Of a DNA stretch of 9,407 nt, positions 6,805-9,407 are shown piece after piece; within the stretch, counting starts at the first letter, position 1; each line of letters opens with the position of its first letter. Made by a program: the position numbers and the translations under genes. The notes below the pieces were generated by a model. The model had not been told where the DNA came from and ran no database searches. It worked only from the letters and a program-made list of their open reading frames with translations. The DNA is from Gammaproteobacteria bacterium (GTDB lineage: Bacteria; Pseudomonadota; Gammaproteobacteria; BMS3Bbin11). The stretch lies in NCBI GenBank assembly GCA_030636465.1, contig DAOVWW010000037.1, positions 1 to 9,407 on the forward strand, given 5' to 3'.

Positions 6805-7446
6805 ATGAAAACCGGAAAGTTTAAAATTGCTTTTAAGTTATCACTGCTTTTTACGTTCTTGATCTGGACGGTCTGGGTGGCAGCTGAACTTTTTGGCTTA
6901 GAGCTATGGCGTTATGGGATCTATCCTGGAAAAATAGAGACACTGGCTGGCGTCTTAACTGCGCCCTTGATACATGGCTCATTGTCACACATCACGTCTA
7001 ATAGCCTGCCGCTGCTGGTCATGCTCACAATTCTTGTATATGTCTATCCAAAATCTTCACCAGTAGTATTGGTGGTTTTGTATATCGGTAGTGGGCTTAT
7101 TGTCTGGGTAATTGCAAGAGAGGCATGGCATTTCGGCGCAAGTGGCCTAACGCATGGCCTGATGTTCTTCCTGTTTACTATTGGTATTTTACGTCGAGAT
7201 GCCATTTCCGCTGTATTCGCCATGATTGTTTTTTTCCTCTACGGCGGAATGGTATGGGGTATCTTTCCACGCGATCCAGCTATTTCTTATGAGTACCATC
7301 TAGCAGGGGCTGGGCTGGGTGTGTTGCTGGCATTTTTATTGAAAAATATTGATAGTAAGATTCCAAAAAAGCGCTACGACTGGGAAGATGAGGATGATCA
7401 ATTCAATGAGCAGGAATACGAAAAAAAGAAAGACTCTGCCCAATGA
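6805..7446 (+). CDS. Rhomboid-family intramembrane serine protease
   Basis: This is a 213-residue inner-membrane protease that cuts substrates inside or next to their membrane spans. Six spans are seen at about 8-30, 64-81, 86-104, 111-127, 134-154 and 164-179. Family motifs, numbered from the ATG at 6805, are the HGSLSH stretch with His57, His62 and Asn66 (oxyanion and structural residues), the catalytic serine in GASGLTHG (Ser113), and the catalytic histidine in YHLAGAGLG (His165). All residues needed for a Ser-His dyad are present. The C-terminal tail is strongly charged (DWEDEDDQF, then KKK). The frame can be extended to a GTG at 6727, adding 26 residues, but that extension crosses the upstream palindrome and has no good ribosome binding site. 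The ATG at 6805 has only a weak purine stretch (GTAGAGTAA). The substrate is unknown. The gene converges with the lipoprotein gene. Confidence 0.88.
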   Translation: MKTGKFKIAFKLSLLFTFLIWTVWVAAELFGLELWRYGIYPGKIETLAGVLTAPLIHGSLSHITSNSLPLLVMLTILVYVYPKSSPVVLVVLYIGSGLIVWVIAREAWHFGASGLTHGLMFFLFTIGILRRDAISAVFAMIVFFLYGGMVWGIFPRDPAISYEYHLAGAGLGVLLAFLLKNIDSKIPKKRYDWEDEDDQFNEQEYEKKKDSAQ

Positions 7447-7535
7447 GTTTAGACATTTTCTGCAGAGGTTTCTTATTCAACTTATTTACTTTCATTGCAG
7501 TAGATGCACCTTTAGGTTTATATGAATAAACATTG

Positions 7536-8279
7536 TTACCCCTGTTTTTCATGCTTGTTTTTTTTGCCTTTATTCTTCTTTTCACGCTTCTCATTTCGTG
7601 CGTGCTGATGTTTGCGTACTGTATTTTTATTTCGCTTTGATTTCTTCTTTTCTACCTTTCTATATTTTGACTTTCTGTTCTCAAGTTTCGTGTATTTATG
7701 TGCACGTCTTGTAGGTTTCTGATTAAGATTCCGATATTTTTTCTTTATGCTAACTTTCTTATGTGAATTCTTATATTTGATAGCATCCTTTTGTTTATGC
7801 TTATTTTTGAGAGCCTTTTTATCATGATGTTTTTTAGTAGGGCTATTGGCGTAGGCGATTTGGTGCCTGTAACGGTCTGAGTGTTGTCTTACTTTGTGTT
7901 TGTTCCTGTATTTGCGATGGATATCCTGGTGTTTATGGTGCTGCTTATGCGCATGTCTACTTTTCCATGGAGAGTAATGATTTGATTGCACAACATGGTA
8001 GCGATGATGAACGAGAGGAATGTAATTAGGCAGACTGTGTACACTGAGCCATCCTCTATCGGCATGATGGTAGTGGTACAGGTTTCGACGGCGGTCATAG
8101 TAGACATTTACTTCTGGAAAATAGTGATACTCATAGCGGGGAGTCGCTGCAGGTTCAAATTGATAGTGACTGGCCGTGGCGGTACAGCCATTCAATGAAA
8201 CGATCGCCGTGAATATTATTAAAACAGTTGAGAAAAGCCTGCGAGTTGTATTGCTGAAATATTGTGTGAGCCTTATCAT
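7536..8279 (-). CDS. His- and Lys-rich lipoprotein with very basic C-terminal half
   Basis: This is a 247-residue protein. Residues 1-31 are a lipoprotein signal (RRLFSTVLIIFTAIVSL) with lipobox LNGC and lipidated Cys32. Residues 48-105 form an aromatic domain, YEYHYFPEVNVYYD then RRNLYHYHHADRGW, resembling short domains found in many proteobacterial lipoproteins that read roughly YYPxxxVYYDxxxxxYYY..GxW. From about 105 to the end the sequence is almost all His, Lys, Arg, Asn and Gln; I count 27 His in all, clustered at 91-140, and the last 100 residues are Lys/Arg-dominated. Metal or polyanion (nucleic acid, LPS) binding is possible but inferred from composition only. A GAGG ribosome binding site lies 8 bases before the ATG and is covered by a hairpin. 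The gene follows the flavoprotein gene (88 bases) in the same direction. The 89 bases between its stop and the rhomboid stop hold no clear terminator. Confidence 0.8.
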   Translation of the reverse strand: MIRLTQYFSNTTRRLFSTVLIIFTAIVSLNGCTATASHYQFEPAATPRYEYHYFPEVNVYYDRRRNLYHYHHADRGWLSVHSLPNYIPLVHHRYHVVQSNHYSPWKSRHAHKQHHKHQDIHRKYRNKHKVRQHSDRYRHQIAYANSPTKKHHDKKALKNKHKQKDAIKYKNSHKKVSIKKKYRNLNQKPTRRAHKYTKLENRKSKYRKVEKKKSKRNKNTVRKHQHARNEKREKKNKGKKNKHEKQG

Positions 8280-8285
8280 TATCAG

Positions 8286-8311
8286 AACCTCATGTTTTTG
8301 AGCTTGAGGTT
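8286..8311 (-). promoter_or_regulatory. Hairpin covering the ribosome binding site of the lipoprotein gene
   Basis: On the minus strand AACCTCA pairs perfectly with TGAGGTT over 7 bases around a 12-base loop. The 3' arm contains GAGG (8291-8288), the likely ribosome binding site 8 bases before the ATG at 8279. If the stem forms in the mRNA, translation would be held down until it opens. The same stem read on the plus strand is followed by TTATTT, so a weak terminator role cannot be excluded. Confidence 0.4.
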
Positions 8312-8366
8312 TATTTAACGATAGTGCTCCTGAACTGTAGCTGAATGATTTCCCGCTTATTGATGT

Positions 8367-9407
8367 CTAGACGACCTGGCCTGCACACCAGCCGGAGGAC
8401 CAGGCCCACTGAAAGTTATATCCACCAAGCCAGCCAGATACATCTACGACTTCGCCGATAAAATACAGGCCGGCGGCTTTACTGGACTCCATGGTTTTAG
8501 AGGATAACTCATCGCAGTCTACACCGCCGAGAGTGACTTCAGCGGTCCTGTAACCCTCTGTGCTATTAGGTTTTATTTGCCAATGCTGCAGCAGACGGGA
8601 GATCTCAACAAAAGCGCTGCGCGAAAATGATTGTAAGGGTTTATCTGTGCGATCCTTGCCTAAAAATGTGATCAGCAATTGTTTTGGCAGGAATTCTCCT
8701 AATACTTTTTTTAAAGTGATCCCCGGCTGTGTTGTTTGTTCTGTTTTCAGGAAGCTCTCAATATCGAGGTCAGGTAAAAGGTTTATATTGATAACTTCAC
8801 CGGGCCGCCAGTAAGAAGAAATTTGCAGAATGGCAGGCCCGCTCAGGCCTCGATGGGTAAAAAGGATATTCTCATTAAATCCAATTCGTTCATTGCTAAC
8901 GATACTATCAACAGCAATGCCAGAAAGTTTTTCAAATCTTGTTTTATCAGCAGGTTGCAGTGTGAATGGAACCAACCCGGGCGTAGTAGGCCATATATGA
9001 TGACCAAATTGTTCCGCGACTTTATAGCCTAACGGACTGGCGCACATTTTGGGTATAGATAAACCGCCGCTGGCGATGACTAATGATGTAGCCTGAAATG
9101 ACCCGTCGGCGGTGTTGATGCGATAGCTGCCATCATCTGCCTGAGTAATATCGGTAATTTCAGATCGTAGCTTTAATTCGACCCCTGCTTTATTGCATTC
9201 TGACAGCAGCATATTGAGAATATCTTTCGCCCTGTTAAGGCAGAATAGTTTACCGAGATCGCGTTCATGGTAGGGAACCTGATATTTCTCCACCATGTTT
9301 ATGAAATCCCACTGAGTGTAGCGGCTTAACGCTGATTTACAGAAGTGAGTATTATGTGAGATGAAATTTTCGGCATTGATGGTCAAATTGGTGAAGTTGC
9401 AGCGACC
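8367..9407 (-). CDS. HI0933/YhiN-family FAD-dependent flavoprotein (5' end outside window)
   Basis: This is the C-terminal 346 residues of a family of about 390-400; the missing part is the N-terminal Rossmann GxGxxG region. The visible frame starts at the edge with GRCNFTNLTINAEN, whose GRCN is the conserved motif following that Rossmann fold, so the TTG at 9386 is an internal Leu codon and not a start. Other hallmarks are LVIASGGLSIPK, GLVPFTL, LFTHRGLSGPAIL and, at the end, TAEVTLGGVDCDEL and GEVVDVSGWLGGYNFQWAWSSG (split here by wording only in family alignments), which bind FAD in this family. Databases often call these BaiN/YhiN or aminoacetone-oxidase-like NAD(P)/FAD-dependent oxidoreductases; the physiological reaction is not settled. 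The protein is probably cytoplasmic. It lies upstream of the lipoprotein gene on the same strand. No defects are visible in the part present. Confidence 0.92.
   Translation of the reverse strand, partial: GRCNFTNLTINAENFISHNTHFCKSALSRYTQWDFINMVEKYQVPYHERDLGKLFCLNRAKDILNMLLSECNKAGVELKLRSEITDITQADDGSYRINTADGSFQATSLVIASGGLSIPKMCASPLGYKVAEQFGHHIWPTTPGLVPFTLQPADKTRFEKLSGIAVDSIVSNERIGFNENILFTHRGLSGPAILQISSYWRPGEVININLLPDLDIESFLKTEQTTQPGITLKKVLGEFLPKQLLITFLGKDRTDKPLQSFSRSAFVEISRLLQHWQIKPNSTEGYRTAEVTLGGVDCDELSSKTMESSKAAGLYFIGEVVDVSGWLGGYNFQWAWSSGWCAGQVV

Noticed and set aside
7555..7565. A AAA AAC slippery heptamer near the end of the lipoprotein gene.
   Set aside because: A -1 shift there would add only two residues before TGA; the longer open frame lies in the other (+1) phase.
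7403..8107. Reading the Lys/His-rich region as a repeat array or CRISPR-like element.
   Set aside because: The DNA is low-complexity because of Lys, His and Arg codons, but has no regular unit or spacer pattern.
8560..9032. Plus-strand open frames of 84 and 69 residues inside the flavoprotein gene.
   Set aside because: They lie antisense to a clearly conserved coding sequence, have no family resemblance and no ribosome binding site.

Overview
The window looks like a stretch of chromosome from a gammaproteobacterium of moderate G+C (judged by eye, not counted). The evidence is a monomeric NADP-isocitrate dehydrogenase, a TIGR02647-type small protein, a DsbB, a HyaC-like cytochrome b561, an HI0933/YhiN-type flavoprotein and a CpxP/Spy-like periplasmic protein, all typical of that class. 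Genus cannot be fixed from this sequence. I saw no rRNA, tRNA, CRISPR, transposase, integrase or phage gene. Both edges cut through a gene: the 5' end of the isocitrate dehydrogenase gene is missing on the left, and the 5' end of the flavoprotein gene (minus strand) is missing on the right.

Layout. Left block (1-2888, plus strand): the C-terminal third of isocitrate dehydrogenase, then an exported metallo-beta-lactamase-fold hydrolase, a SixA-type phosphohistidine phosphatase and a Met/His-rich periplasmic Spy/CpxP-like protein. Each has its own Shine-Dalgarno sequence and a gap of about 75-110 bases. Centre (2966-3588, minus strand): a protein with a TagO/VasI-like C-terminal pattern, preceded by and overlapping a 44-residue single-membrane-span ORF. 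A divergent intergenic region with inverted repeats (3589-3787) leads to dsbB and a tightly coupled monohaem cytochrome c (plus strand). These converge, with only 4 bases between stops, on a cytochrome b561 gene (minus). The small TIGR02647 gene and a membrane-anchored MsrB follow on the minus strand. Right block: a rhomboid protease (plus) converges on a His/Lys-rich lipoprotein (minus), which lies downstream of the flavoprotein gene (minus).

How the genes relate. At least nine of the thirteen protein genes encode proteins of the envelope: exported hydrolase, Spy-like chaperone or metal binder, small membrane protein, DsbB, cytochrome c, cytochrome b561, membrane-anchored MsrB, rhomboid and lipoprotein. 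A recurring theme is periplasmic thiol and methionine redox chemistry and electron transfer (DsbB, cytochrome c, cytochrome b561, MsrB). The only arrangement that strongly suggests joint work is dsbB plus cytochrome c, with 4 bases between stop and start and a good ribosome binding site. The rest is a mixed neighbourhood with frequent strand switches, not one large operon. No clear-cut novel system (defence, mobile or biosynthetic) is visible. The points most worth checking are the dsbB-cytochrome c pair, the overlapping small membrane ORF, the highly basic His-rich lipoprotein and the hairpin that covers its ribosome binding site.
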